64,000 bases of DNA from Phaeotremella fagi. Its lineage: Eukaryota > Basidiomycota > Tremellomycetes > Tremellales > Phaeotremellaceae. The stretch is from NCBI GenBank assembly GCA_001599715.1, contig BCHU01000010.1, positions 1,217,536 through 1,281,535 of the forward strand, given 5' to 3'. The notes below the pieces were generated by a model that was not told where the DNA came from, made no database searches, and worked only from the letters and a program-made list of their open reading frames with translations. Made by a program: the position numbers and the translations under genes. Positions within the stretch are counted from its first letter, which is position 1; every line of letters begins with the position of its first letter. This document shows positions 1-11,004 of the stretch, one piece after another.

Positions 1-305
1 TGACACCATCCAAACCGGGACTTCTATCATTGCAACCACAGCATCTCAAAACCTTAGATTAATCTTGCGAAAATTATTGGAAATCATTAACCAACCCCTC
101 GGAGGACGATCCCATAAATTCCAGTTTCATATAGCGTACTCAAGATAAGGAATTAAGCGATTAGCCTTCGATCCAACATGTAATTCAATCTCAACGACCG
201 AGTCTTCTCATAACGTCATGCAAATGAAACTCATCACCAGTACGAGTACGAGTACTAGCACGTATATCCTTCAAACTGTATCTACACTTTGGAAACATCA
301 TAAGG
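1..305. other. upstream region of the first gene
   Basis: No gene is recognisable here. It contains a short ACGAGT-type direct repeat around 239-256 and then the probable promoter and 5' leader of the gene starting at 306. Any gene to the left would end outside the window. Confidence 0.5.
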
Positions 306-1062
306 ATGTCAAGTTCAAGACAAGGTCATCACCATTTTCATGGCGATGTAGATTCCACTCATGAGACGAACGATTTGGAAGCTGCCAAACAGCTTATACG
401 TAGTCGACATAGTTTTGAAGGTTATCAAACGGTGGTTGAAACTTTATATTCACTATCAGAGAAGAGAATTCAATCAGAGAATGGTACGTGTAAACCAAAA
501 TCAACGTCTAGAACTGTCTATTCATCTACCCTCAGATCTGTATATCGCCAAAACAACCTCTGAAAAGTCAATACTCCAACAACAACAATACGAAGAATAC
601 ATCACGATCTTCGCCCAACATTGCTGTCTACCCGTCAAAGATTCAAAATCATCAGAACAATTCGAACTCGAAACCAACGTGAAATCAGACACTGAAACCG
701 TTCTCTCAGGAATTTCAAATTCAAGATACAGCGGGAAAAGAATATTCCCTAAAGTGTCTTCATCGAATTATATCAAGTTAAACACCCAAATCTCATACAG
801 ACAACTACATGGAATATCAATTTTCTTCCAAACCCTTGATTCAAGATCTTCAAAATATCATCTTACGTCTGATGAGGTTCATTCGACTATCGAGACTTAT
901 CAGGAGAGATTCGTTAATGAGAACCCTGATGTTTGGGCTTTGGATTCTTTGGATGATAACGAAGTTTGGGAGGTTGTTAGTCAACGTGTTAAACATATTG
1001 CTAAGCGGGTTAGATCCAATTCAGGGTCTAGTAGCAGTTTGGCTACCATTGAGGAGGAGTAA
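306..1062 (+). CDS. hypothetical protein, tandem paralogue 1
   Basis: Two-exon gene of about 234 residues with no family I recognise. Exon 1 runs from the ATG at 306 to 483. A 52-nt intron (484-535, GTACGT...CTCAG) restores the frame and splits a GAT codon after its first base. A nearer AG at 510-511 would also keep the frame but gives an intron of only 28 nt. The product is hydrophilic, with a glutamine-rich stretch just after the junction and a serine-rich acidic tail (SSSSLATIEEE). There is no signal peptide or membrane segment. It resembles the next gene in architecture: a short helical N-terminal segment (KQLIRSRHSFEGYQTVVETLY against SSFLKNKTVEDYKRGVKEIY), the same intron phase and split codon, and a C-terminal segment ending in a W-containing helix. 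The two are probably a diverged tandem duplication. Function unknown. Confidence 0.6.
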
Positions 1063-1459
1063 AGAATTTTGCCACTGTCAGGATCAGTCGTGATGTCAGA
1101 AGAAGGCTATTGACTTCCTTGCTGGATCAGACGTTGATATAGGATAGTCTGTACATATCATAGAAAGAGGCATGATATGGCTTCGATAGAGTTCTGGTAG
1201 CCATCATGATATACAGTAACATTGCAGCAAACCTATCAGCAATGTACGGTATGTATAGATTAGTACAATCTGCGTCTCTTCCTCGCCGCCACCACCCTAA
1301 CTTTAATCTTGCTACCAAAAATTGAACTCCAAAAACAGCCTTCGACACCCGTGAGATATAAACCGATCATCTTACTTCCTTGAAATTCGCAAAAAAACGA
1401 TCCTTTATTCCAATTGAGTCGCCGAACAAAAAGAATTTAACCAGAGAAAACGGAAATCT
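1063..1459. other. intergenic region between tandem paralogues
   Basis: Nearly 400 bases with no supported gene. The only open frames are short and start or end without splice logic. It probably holds the terminator of the first paralogue and the promoter of the second. An A-rich stretch lies shortly before the 1460 start. Confidence 0.4.
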
Positions 1460-2260
1460 ATGTCAAGTCTCTCGTCAAAGTCAATAACGATGAGTACAGA
1501 TCATGATTCTGACAGTTCGCTCGATGAAAATGTCGTCGGACCATTTTCGCATTTGATTTCAAGTTTCTTGAAGAACAAGACGGTGGAGGATTATAAACGA
1601 GGTGTCAAGGAGATTTATTTTGTAGAAGAGGAAGGTAAGTGATTTTCGTCTATTTTCCATTATTCTTCGACATTGAAATGTTTGGTTGTAGATATATATC
1701 CAGATGGAACCTCTGAAGAAGAAAAGCAACAAGTTTCACAACTACTTTACGAAAGATATTGTTCAATGCGAGCCCAGCGTGAATTCGTCTCTCAAGCTGA
1801 AATTGAATCCCAAGAAGACATGAAAACACAATTAGAAATTGATCTCCAAGCTCACATCTCGACTATAGTCGAAGTAGTCGAATCAGCAACCAAAGAATCC
1901 TATTACCAAGAATCGAAACTAATTCCCGAACTCATTCGGGAAACCTTTAATCATCCCCATTTGATGCATGGAGCTCTCGCTAGTGCTACTGTAGCATATT
2001 GTTTTGATTTTATTTCAAAATTCTCTGTTAGGGAGGAGAGGGAGTTTGATGATGATGAATCGAGTTTGATCATGGGTTTGTTTCATCGTCGATATGTTCA
2101 GACGCAGCCACATTTTTGGGCTAGGCAGTGGCCTAATCTTTTGAGCCAGGTTGCGAAAGAGTGTATTAGGATTGAGATTGAAGAGTGTTGTAGAGAACTT
2201 ATGGAGTTGGATTCTAGGCCTGGTAGTGGGAGTCAGGATGAGAATCGAACAGATGATTAG
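1460..2260 (+). CDS. hypothetical protein, tandem paralogue 2
   Basis: Two exons, 1460-1634 and 1692-2260, about 247 residues. The 57-nt intron (GTAAGTGA...GGTTGTAG) splits a GAT codon after its first base, exactly as in the upstream paralogue. The N-terminus is serine- and aspartate-rich (DHDSDSSLDENV). A long glutamate-rich helical region follows the junction, then a block containing FNHPHLMHGALASATVAYCF and a C-terminal block with HRRYVQTQPHFWARQWPN. The tail is acidic and low complexity. I see no catalytic motif, signal peptide or membrane helix, and I do not recognise the family. The first paralogue has a comparable NENPDVWALDSL block in place of TQPHFWARQWPN, which supports common descent with strong divergence. 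Confidence 0.65.
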
Positions 2261-2505
2261 TGGGGATATTGTTGGTGAATCAGTGTGTTGTTCTCATAGT
2301 CATAGCTGTGGAATTATCAATGTGTATGTAGAACAAAGAAAGGACAGGGACTTGAGACTATCCTTTACATCCTGCTGAACCTCGTCGTGACGATTCGTGC
2401 AGCTGAACTTCAATTTCCTAACACCAAGATCGAAGCTTAATAGTTACAGAGTATCAAATACCACAAAAACCACAACATCCTGACATTCACCCGACCAACT
2501 CGGTC

Positions 2506-3674
2506 TTACCATTTAGAAACGACCCCGTTACTGAATCAACCCCACTATTAGCCTGTAGTCTTACCCCGCGAATATGGTTGTACTCACTATCTCATATGAA
2601 TACCTGAAGTCTTCTCTTTAGTAGCTTCATCAATAACTTTCGTCATTCCAGCTATTTCCGCTCTTCAGCTGATGAACTTTCCAAGAAAGTGAAAAGAGAC
2701 TTACAAACACTCTCATCAACTGTGATAGGAGCATGAGCCAGTCCTACTGCATGAGCACCTCTATCTCCCATCTCGCTGGTGAAGCGTTAGACTATGAACC
2801 TGTTCAATGAGTTATTGTACTCACGTCTGAACCCATCCTGGTGAAAGTGGGAAAACGATGATTTCAGGATTTTCGAAATGCATAGCGCGACACTAAAAGT
2901 ATTCATCAGTCATCATCAGTAAAAGCTGAAAGCGACTCACCAAGAAATTCAATGCTGCCTGGGAAGAAACAAATCAATACTACTCGGATATAAGACTTGT
3001 TACCTACCTTGGTTACACCATATGAAGCATCTTGTTTATCGAATTCACGATCGATAACTCCAGCTCCTGAAGAGATGACAACGAATTTAGAACCTGGTTT
3101 GAGAAGCGGAAAGACTGCTTGATAGAAATACATTGTTCCTAATGTCTAATGTTCGTTCATCAATTTGACGTCATGACTTTTAGACTTTGGCTCACGTTTA
3201 TTCTCCAATGTTCTTGGAATACCTCTAAATCAATTTCTGAGAGTGCACCGAATGCATCACCGATCGCTGCGTTTGCAATCACCTGCCAAAGTATCAGTAT
3301 CGAAACCCGATGTCAGATCAAGAAGGCACACGATATCCAATTTAGTGATTCCATATTTAGATTTCAATTCTTCGACCATCTACATGTAATCAGGTATGGT
3401 AATTTCACTGTCGACAGATTCACTTACATCTTTGGAATCAGTTTTGCTACCTGCATCTGATTTGACAACGATCACACTCGATCCCTTGGAGGTATCAATT
3501 TTCGGAACGGAAGAGGGAGTTCTGACTGCTACGATGACAGTGTGATTCTCTCTTTTAGCGTAAGCTTGGGCGAGACCTAATCCGATTCTACGATTCCAAT
3601 CAGTCATCTGGTGACGAACGAGGGTAGGATGCTCACCCTCTATTAGCACCTGTTATTAAAACCTTTGTTGACAT
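2506..3674 (-). CDS. short-chain dehydrogenase/reductase (divergent copy A)
   Basis: Classical SDR of unknown substrate, probably cytosolic and NAD(P)H dependent. The ATG at 3674 gives MSTKVLITGANRG. A 49-nt intron (3636-3588) then joins to IGLGLAQAYAKRE, completing the TGxxxGIG nucleotide-binding motif. Further introns include 3427-3380. Later exons encode VIANAAIGDAFG, WRIN, then VRGTMYFYQAVFPLLKPGS, the strand KFVVISSGAG and the catalytic ASYGVTK (YxxxK), and end in TSGIHMRYNGVVSKW. The usual NAG motif reads NAA here, a conservative change that may weaken the structural role of that glycine. It is head-to-head with, and clearly paralogous to, the SDR starting at 3836: both share LITGANRGIG, VIANA, the WRIN-VRG intron position and SPGWVQT/NPGWVPT. 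The 161-bp gap between the two ATGs is probably a shared promoter. Confidence 0.8.
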
Positions 3675-3835
3675 TTTGAGTTGTAGAGATAATGCAGGAT
3701 GCTGAAGGACATTTAACCAGATTTATGAACCACCTCCACCTCCACCTTTCCGGTCATCATCCACCGGTGTATGGCGATAGATCATGCAAAACTGGTAACC
3801 CAAAAACAACCACAACCACAGCAGCACCATCGAAA

Positions 3836-4864
3836 ATGGTCCAAACAGTCTTGATAACAGGAGCCAACAGAGGTATAGGTTTACAACTCACCAACGCCTA
3901 CCTGAAAAAAGGGTACAAAGTGATAGCAGCCGTTAGAGATGTCGCCAAATTCCCCAAAATCGATGGTGACGTGGTGACGATTCCTTATTCTGCTGAAGAT
4001 GAGGAATTGCCTGGGTTGGTTGGGGAATTGAATTCGAATGGGATTGAATCTTTGGATTTGGTATGCATTGTTTCTCTTTACCTTGAGGTTTTTGGTTTGG
4101 CGTATCGAGTATACTGATTTGTTTGATAGGTTATCGCTAATGCTGGTGTTAATCCGACTAATAATAAACTTGTTGAAACAGATCTGAAAGATATTGAATT
4201 CACTTGGAGAATTAATGTAAGTTATCCATCTCATTAGTTACATGATGTTAATTCAAACCTTCACATAGGTCCGTGGTCCACTGGTCCTCTTCAAAACCGT
4301 TTTACCAATCCTCAAACCCACCTCTAAATTCGTCGTGGTCTCTTCGGGGGCTGGTACCATTGGCAAAGAGATGAGAGTTGGTATGGGTGCATATGGCCAT
4401 TCGAAGGTATATCTCTTCTTATTCTCTAGCATGACGTACTGCTATTGATACGATACTTGATAGGCAGCTGTCAATTACATAGTCAGGAAATTACATTTCG
4501 AACATCCACATGTGATTATGTCCATTAATCCAGGATGGGTTCCGACGTGAGTCGATTAACCTTCTACATATTCTGTAACTGACAACCACATTATCTACAG
4601 TGATATGGGTAATCAAGGTGCGACCTGGCAGAATCTCAAGGGACCACCAGAAGAATTCTCAGTTACGATTCGTGAGTCATTGAATTTCTCATTCTCAGAT
4701 CATCTACTGACCTCTTAATCAGCGGGAATGCTTAAAGTCATCGATGAAGCTGAGAAAAATACGACTTCAGGATACATGATTAATCAGTAAGTCCATCATT
4801 CGATCGTTAATGGGTTGTGCTGATTGATGATTGCTTTAGTGACGGCACGCAAATGCCCTTCTAA
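3836..4864 (+). CDS. short-chain dehydrogenase/reductase (divergent copy B)
   Basis: SDR family oxidoreductase, substrate unknown. I chose the ATG at 3836 because it puts the motif LITGANRGIG right at the N-terminus. An in-frame ATG at 3692 would add a 48-residue low-complexity leader and run into the divergent promoter. Introns fit at 4061-4129, 4217-4268, 4407-4463, 4547-4600, 4672-4722 and 4787-4839. The joined protein shows VIANAGVNP, the WRIN-VRG junction, FVVVSSGAG with the catalytic serine, GAYGHSK (YxxxK), then INPGWVPTDMGNQGA, and ends NHDGTQMPF. That order and length (about 250 residues) fit small carbonyl reductase-like SDRs. It is the mirror copy of the minus-strand SDR upstream. 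Confidence 0.85.
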
Positions 4865-5229
4865 GTGTACGTCTGGAAGATGGAAATGACAGTAATTTGA
4901 GTTCTGAGTTGTAACTTGCAAATGTAGTATAATATCCTCGTAAAAGATTCGAATATTGGTGTCGATTAGTTGAGCTGTTGTCCCTGAATGTATTTGAGAG
5001 CCCATCGATTCGCCTGAGTATTTTCACGTTTGGAGGTGAATGTGATGATTTCGATATCGGTTTTGGATTCGAATTCAATAACGAATAGAATAACTTAAAT
5101 TAGATCTGTTGTCGATTACAGAGATCTATCCGTCGTATAGCCAGCTAAGGTAAACAAGGAGCTATGACCGTAGAATAAATTCGATCAATGAGAATGAGAA
5201 GTGCATTTGTTGCTACATAAAATGAAAAT
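4865..5229. other. convergent intergenic region
   Basis: About 365 bases between the stop of the plus-strand SDR and the stop of TIM9. It is AT-rich and should contain both 3' untranslated regions. I see no gene or clear repeat. Confidence 0.5.
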
Positions 5230-5708
5230 CTATTGAGGTCCTTGCATTTGTTCTAACCAAGATCATCAGCACAAAATTCCTAACAAATACAATAGAAAGA
5301 CATACCAGCATTATGTTCAGCGAATCTGGCACCAACTCTTTCAGAATGTTTCAAGAATTTATCAGTACAATTTTGAACGCATGTTGTCTTTTATATCCAT
5401 CTATATTCAGCGTTCGAGTGGGTGATTGAAAATGGAAACCACTTTACCTCGTTCGCCGTTAACGCTTTAGAAGTGAAATCGTTGGTGCAAGCGTTAAAAC
5501 ATCTTTCTACCAGTCCTGAATAGAGTTTCATAAAGTCTTGCATCTGGGATTTATCAGTTTTGTTCCGAAGAGATTATAAATTCCTTCTTTTTTGGAGGAT
5601 CGAACAATCTCTATTGAGATCGAAAAAGAAAACTTGACCTACCTGTTTCTTCTCGATGACTTTCGATAGATGAGCTTGTTCAGCACTGTTGAACTGTGAG
5701 AAATCCAT
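5230..5708 (-). CDS. TIM9: mitochondrial intermembrane space chaperone Tim9
   Basis: Small Tim chaperone that, with Tim10, escorts hydrophobic carrier precursors across the mitochondrial intermembrane space to TIM22. Four exons give about 88 residues, the usual Tim9 size. Introns are 5642-5544 (99 nt), 5447-5388 and 5305-5253. The protein starts [20 protein letters not shown], then [18 protein letters not shown]. The twin CX3C motif is complete: CFNAC and CVQNC, which form two disulfides after Mia40-dependent import. It ends [18 protein letters not shown]. The last exon is only seven codons and was placed by frame and acceptor. It is divergent from IES2 with about 200 bp between starts. Confidence 0.93.
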
Positions 5709-5911
5709 TTTTGAAAGTATTGATTTGTTGGGTTATAGATGTTAAATGGTTAGATTAAATCTTTTTAAATTCTCGAAGGAGGTGGAATTGGAATTGGAAT
5801 TGAACGGGAGTATTTTGAATGTTACGGCAAGGAACGATTAGCGAGAACGATGAAAGTGATGGTGATATCAACAACGACAACGATATCATCAACATCAACG
5901 ATAACATCACC

Positions 5912-7436
5912 ATGCCAACCCCGACAACGTCAAAGAGAAGAGCGACTCGTATAATAGAATCATCATCTGAATCATCAACCCCCAAAGCAGAAGAAAGCGT
6001 TAGCGTCAATGGTAAGTCTTAAACCCCCTTTGGATTCCTTCTAACCCACGATTTAGCTTCTTCAGCGCCCCCATCTGAAGATATGGATATAGACGCGGAA
6101 GGTGAAGATGAAGACGAGGATGAAGAGGAAGAAGAGGAAACTCCCGTGGTAGAACGTAAGGAATCAGTTGGCGTGCCCAAAATCAAATTGAAATTCGGTG
6201 TTCCGAGTGGTGGTATCCTATCTGGATCCAGTTCTAAATCAACAAAGAAAACGAAGAATCCCAATCCCAATCCCACCAAATCCACCTCAAAGAAATCAAA
6301 GAAAAGACAAGGTAAGCCATCTCCCCATCCTCGTTGCTTAAAGCTAAAGGAAGAGATAGGTTCCGAATCATCAGACGAACCAGAATTGTTCGATGACGAA
6401 CCTGAACCCGTCGAGGAGGAAGAAGAGATCGAAGAGGATGATGCCTTTTTCGATGATTTCGAGAATAACGAGATGCTTTCGAGAAGATCGATCTCGCCTA
6501 CTAAGTTGACTGCTAGACAGCGATCTAGACAGAATAAGGATTCTGGAGAGATGTTGATGGAATTGCCTGGTAGGTTGATGTTTGATCCTCTGTTTTCTTG
6601 GTTTGCTTCGTGCTCCGTTGTCGATCTTTATCACTCTATAACAATCACTCCCCCCCTCCCCTCCTCCAGTACCACTAGACTCAATTCATCACTCCCCTTA
6701 TAGTCGATAACTGACGCCCAACAGAAACCATATACAAAAACAAACTCATCCTAACGGAATCCGAAAAAGCTGAACGTAAAGAAGAAGTAGCACGTCGTAG
6801 GAAAAGACAAACCGAACAGAAACTGCAGGATGAACAAGTGGGTACTGGTTTTGAAACTCTTGAAATTCATTTGGTGGTATGACACGATATTTGTTTCAAT
6901 TCTGAAATGAATCCTTATCTCGTTGCTTCATTCCTCATACTCAAACCCATCCATAAACCTATTCCAAAGCACAAAATCCCCCAATCTAAGCACAAAACTA
7001 ATACCAACTTCAGGACCAAACGATCAACCGACTCCTGCGAGCCCAAACCGGACGTTCAAGAGCCAAACTCGAAGGTGAAGATGAGACAGCTGCCAACACC
7101 CCCGCCCTCCCATCCGGTACCAACGGTAACGGTAACGGAACGGGAACCTCCACACCTCAACTCCAAAAGAAAAGGAAAAACGAAAAGAAAGATGGCATGT
7201 TACGTTACATCTCCCGATCTACTCTTGGTGGTATGCAGAACACACTTAGTATCCCTGTTGAGGTAGCTCATTGTTTTGAGAATTCCCAGGTGGTAGATTT
7301 AAAACCGAGGGGAGTGGCACGGTGTGCGGTTAGGGATTGTGAATTGGGAAGGAAGTATCGGTTGAAAGATCGATTTGAGGTTGGGGCTTGTGGGTTGGAT
7401 CATTTGAAGTTGTTGGAGAAGGAGGTTCTTGGGTAG
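5912..7436 (+). CDS. IES2: INO80 chromatin remodelling complex subunit IES2 (PAPA-1/INO80B type)
   Basis: Nuclear subunit of the INO80 nucleosome-remodelling complex; Ies2 stimulates the Ino80 ATPase. I chose the ATG at 5912 because it has an A at -3 (CACCATGCC). An in-frame ATG at 5819 has a poorer context. Introns fit at 6012-6056, 6312-6359 (48 nt, frame neutral), 6570-6724 and 6838-7013. The N-terminal half is very acidic and serine-rich. The PAPA-1-like region is ILTESEKAERKEEVARRRKR followed after an intron by QTINRLLRAQTGRSRAKLEG. The C-terminus has GMLRYISRSTLGGMQNTLSI and ends in a cysteine/histidine segment (ARCAVRDC...GACGLDH) in the position of the HIT-type zinc finger of INO80B, though not all metal ligands are obvious. 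Exon boundaries in the acidic region are less certain than the domain call. Confidence 0.85.
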
Positions 7437-7783
7437 AGAGGGTGGTGGTATCGTTGTTTTAATCGACATGGGGTCAGAGGTTTAAGGACGAGCTTAGCTT
7501 CGTTGTATGTATTGTATTTGAACTTAAATCGATATGGTTTTATGAATTTCATGAATGAAACCTCAAGTTCTCATCAATTAGAGCAGTTGAATAACAATCG
7601 ATGGAGCAAGTGCAAGATGTATCTGCAAACGCTATCCATCCTCAACTTCGCATCACCGCACGCTCACGCCAAACCCTACCCAAATCACCAACATGAATGA
7701 TAATATCGCTGCATCAAATTTTACAGTCATATATGCCAAACCCTCATTCCACTCCTAACCCATTACCTCATGAGAATACCAAT
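7437..7783. other. convergent intergenic region
   Basis: About 350 bases between the stops of IES2 and the eS26 gene. It contains only short unsupported open frames and should hold both 3' untranslated regions. Confidence 0.5.
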
Positions 7784-8670
7784 TTAAGCGGTCTTCTCAG
7801 CGGCGGCGGTCTTAGCGGCTAAAGCAGCAGCGACAGCTGGGTTAACACGCTACGGGTTGTTGTTAGTTTCAAGAATTGATATTTTTGGAGAGATGAAAGT
7901 TAAACCCACTTTACCATCCTTGAAGATTGCTCTTGGTGGTGGGAGACGGTTTTTTCTGGAGTTGACAGCTCCTGGTTTAGCGGAACGGACACGGACGACT
8001 GAGGAGGTGTTAGTGGTGAATCCAAGGGTGTTGGAGTAAGAGGTCAAAGGAACGAGGGATTTGGCAGAAATGTAAAATTCAATCGAGTTGTATTCAATCA
8101 TCCACACCAAACCTCTCGTTTCCTTCTCACTCCCTCTTGTATCCTAGGACTCACTCTTGGCGTGGATAGCACATGAGACACAGTATGCTAATCTGATGTA
8201 AAGTTTTGGAAGAGCGTATTCTTGGTAAACGGAGGCGTCTGAGAGATCACGGACGGCAGCGGCTTCGACCATGTTCTTGACTGAGTTTCTCTTGATGGCC
8301 TTGTCCTATAGAATGGGGTTGGTTAGTTAAATTCGGTTCAAGTGAATTGATTGAGTTGGGGGTTGGTTGGTTTTTAACTGGCTTCTTTCCTTCCTTCAAT
8401 TCTAGTACGAGTGGAGTGATCGATATAATTTTGAAAGGTGATATCAAGAAATGCTTGTTGATTGGTGTTCCTCCAGATAACCATCCAACCCCATGATTGA
8501 CCTCTTCCATCCGATACCCAACCCGACCACCAACTGCAACAGCAACACCTGGCTGACCACCACCACTGACTCACCTTAGGAACACATCTGGAACAGTTAG
8601 AACATCTAACGTTTCTAACGTGCCCTCTTCCCTTCTTGTTACGTCCTCCTCCTCTTCTTTTTTTAGTCAT
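7784..8670 (-). CDS. RPS26: 40S ribosomal protein eS26
   Basis: Component of the 40S head/platform near the mRNA exit channel. The start [20 protein letters not shown] is typical of eS26. The zinc-binding cysteines are visible as [10 protein letters not shown] and CVSCAIH. The conserved core [20 protein letters not shown] and the RNA-binding [12 protein letters not shown] follow. Exon 1 covers 8670-8575. Intron 1 (8574-8306) is 269 nt, long for this locus. A second intron joins CAIHAK to [10 protein letters not shown], and a third joins FKDGK to [19 protein letters not shown]. The alanine-rich tail makes the protein about 130 residues, slightly longer than the yeast version. Long introns in ribosomal protein genes often carry regulatory or snoRNA content, but I see no clear box C/D or H/ACA signature. 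Confidence 0.95.
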
Positions 8671-9004
8671 ATTGATATAAGTGGGTGAAGTGTCTTAAAG
8701 TTGAGTGAGTAACTGTAAGACGATGAGGGGAGGTTTAAAGGTTGTAGGAGAATATATGAGGAGAGGAGGGATGGGTAATGCCGCGTATTGCCGTGTGGCA
8801 TCATGGTATCGGGTATAACACATCCACTAACACCGACAGCCACGACACCTTCACGCCTCCCTTCCCCCCACTTATACTCTATTCCCGCAATTCTCCGTGT
8901 GTGAATGTTCCCAGGTGTGGGGGAACATTTTCAAGTTACTCCATACATACACTTCGACCATACATACATATATCATGCATCCCACTTCCTGACACCCCCT
9001 ACTC
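8671..9004. other. promoter region of RPS26
   Basis: About 335 bases between the eS26 start and the stop of the PUB-domain gene, both on the minus strand. It is strongly pyrimidine-biased on the plus strand (runs of CCCC and CCT), as expected for a highly expressed ribosomal protein promoter. No gene is supported. Confidence 0.5.
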
Positions 9005-10362
9005 CTACCCCCCTAACCTTTGTCCACCATGCAATTCCTCCTCCTCCTCCTCACCCTCCCCCTCATCCCCATAATCACTACCAGCATAAACGACCTCCTC
9101 CTTCCCCTCCCCTTCACCTTCATCCTCAACCCCACCTCCCCCCTCCGCCTGTAACCTAGCCCTAGCCTCCCGAGCCAATTTCTCCCTCTCAACTCGTTCT
9201 CTAACGTACTCCCTGTCAACTTCGGAATTCCGCAATGCAGCTGCCGTCCTTATTGCCTCTTCCTGTTTCTTGTTGATTTTGGTGCTGTCCACATGTTTGA
9301 CTCGAGATTGTAGTGTTGGCAGCTGGGTTTTCGTTAATTGGTTGGGAATGAGATGTAGGATATAAAGGAGGTTGGATTATGTCGTATAGAAAAGTAGTAG
9401 ATTGCAGTGTGTAGAAGTAGCAGTTGATGTTGTTAGCTACGTCTTCACGGGCTTAGATGGACTCACACGTTCACCTAATACTTCTGATCCTAGTTTCAAG
9501 AGAAACATGTTCTTGGGTGTTGGTTCGAGGGTATAGTTGAGAGCGAATTCTACTGTGATCTTTCGGAATCCTAACTGGAGTCAAGTTAGTAAATGACTAT
9601 TATGGACAGATGATCGAGGTAAGGACGGAGGAAAGTTGAATGAGTGAGACGACGTCTTGAAGATGGGAGAGTATATCGCGATGGGCATGTATATGCGTTC
9701 TCGTCCCTCTCCCAAAAACCCATCGGTAGCGGAATTCGAATTAGACCCATCGAAGTAGAACCCAAACAAAACCGAATGAAGTTCCTGCTTCAAACCTTAA
9801 CAAACACCGAATCGCACACTCACAGCAACCAAGTAATCGTTCCCACCATTACAAGCTAATATCTTATCTTTAATCAACTTGTTGGTAGCTTTCAACGTCC
9901 TGTATTTTGGTTCTGTGGGGTTTTGGATGATGTTGTTGGAGATTTTCAGGAGGGTCTGTGTTGTGTTTGCGGATGGATGTAAGGTACGAGGGGAATGTAG
10001 GAGATGATTCGCAGTTCAGTATGTGATTGAAAAGATATGAACGATTTGTCGTTGGAATGATTGAGGTTCGATAGTCAGAAAACCTATCTTCAGCACCCAA
10101 ACCATCATCCAACATCTTAACCCACCTCAACACAATCAGCAGCCGCCCTATATCCATTATCCCTAACCACCCCTCTATCCAACAATCTATAAAACTCTTT
10201 CCGCATTCGGGACTCCTCAATGGAATTAGGTGGTGACCATTGTTTGATTGGGGATGTGGGTGTGGGATTGGGATTAGGGTTGGAAGAACTTGAAGTTGAG
10301 GTTGATTGAGGTTGTTGAGATCTGAGTAAAGCAGCTTGGAGGGCTGCTTCCCTTGATGCCAT
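9005..10362 (-). CDS. PUB-domain protein (p97/Cdc48 adaptor-like)
   Basis: Four exons: 10362-10126, 9955-9824, 9574-9467 and 9322-9005, with introns at 10125-9956, 9823-9575 and 9466-9323, all phase 0. Exon 1 starts MASREAALQAALLRSQQPQS, has an NPNP low-complexity stretch, then a helix (SRMRKEFYRLLDRGVV). Exons 2 and 3 form a PUB domain: LLKISNNIIQNPTEPKYRTL, then DYLVALGFRKITVEFALNYT. PUB domains bind the C-terminal tail of the AAA ATPase Cdc48/p97, so an adaptor role in ubiquitin-dependent extraction or glycoprotein quality control is likely. The last exon is a charged coiled-coil-like helix (EYVRERVEREKLAREARARL) followed by a very acidic glycine/glutamate tail. No PNGase or UBX domain is present, so it is neither a complete peptide N-glycanase nor a UBXD1. 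Confidence 0.75.
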
Positions 10363-10537
10363 TGCGATGTGGATTGTAGGGGTATATCTTCTACCTTGAG
10401 GTAAGCTCGTTCTTCGCTATCGGAAACGTTGTCGTCGTTGTCACAATGGTCGTTGGTGTTGTCCAAAGTCAAGTCTACAGTGACTGGAAGATGAAACAAT
10501 CCAGTCAAGTCACCGTTACGTAAAAGTGGCAACCTCG

Positions 10538-11004
10538 TCATCGCCATCTAGGATCCAGCAAGGAGATCAGGAGAACAGGTTTATAGTTCTAGTGCAAGAA
10601 CAAGTTTAGTTGTATCTCTACTCACATGCTACGTGGAGGAGAGAGATCCAAATTGTAGAAAAGTGTCAATGGCAATATAGATTTTTCCAACGAATGGATC
10701 TCTTGATCGAAACCAACTTGCCACCGAAAACTCTTCCATCTTTCTTCATCTTCATTAACGAATGGCTTGTTCTCGTGTTGAATCACCAATTGGGCTTTGA
10801 GGGGTTCTTTCGGTTCCATATTACATGTATATATGTGCGATTGTACCAATCCTAACTTTCTTGAAACTACACTGACGAAGGTAAGTATTGTACTGTTCCT
10901 ATCAATAATCTCTTTCAGCGTTGACTCGAGGTTTTGTCAACCTACCATGACCTCGTCTCAACACACCTTGCGATCGTTTTTCGATAGGTTTTAAAAACAA
11001 CCAT
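10538..11004 (-). CDS. small hypothetical protein
   Basis: Unrecognised small protein of about 115 residues. The ATG at 11004 gives MVVFKTYRKTIA. A 68-nt intron (10966-10899, GTGTGT...GATAG) then keeps an open frame through NSTILTFVSVVSRKLGLVQS and EPKEPLKAQLVIQHENKPFV to WKSFRWQVGFDQEIHSLEKS. A second intron with a good GTGAGT donor probably follows LSPPRS and gives a short tail (IWR) with a stop at 10538. Another donor slightly upstream would give a different tail, so the C-terminus is uncertain. The basic, hydrophobic N-terminus could be a mitochondrial presequence, but this is only an inference. If the first exon is wrong, translation could start at the internal ATG of EPKEPLK near 10819. 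Confidence 0.45.

Noticed and set aside
484..511. 28-nt intron in the first gene
   Set aside because: It is frame compatible, but the later acceptor at 534-535 gives a normal 52-nt intron and the same split GAT codon as the paralogue.
3692..3835. Upstream ATG for SDR copy B
   Set aside because: It would add 48 low-complexity residues before the nucleotide-binding motif and occupy most of the divergent promoter.
8306..8574. snoRNA in the long RPS26 intron
   Set aside because: I looked for box C (RUGAUGA), box D and H/ACA hairpins on the sense strand and found no convincing set.
9870..10547. 225-codon open frame on the minus strand
   Set aside because: It overlaps exon 1, the first intron and part of exon 2 of the PUB-domain gene in another frame and shows no domain. 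The PUB reading explains the DNA better.
10872..10920. Plus-strand intron-like segment (GTAAGTATTG...CTTTCAG)
   Set aside because: It has good splice sites but no open plus-strand gene uses it. The segment is antisense to the intron and exon of the minus-strand small gene.
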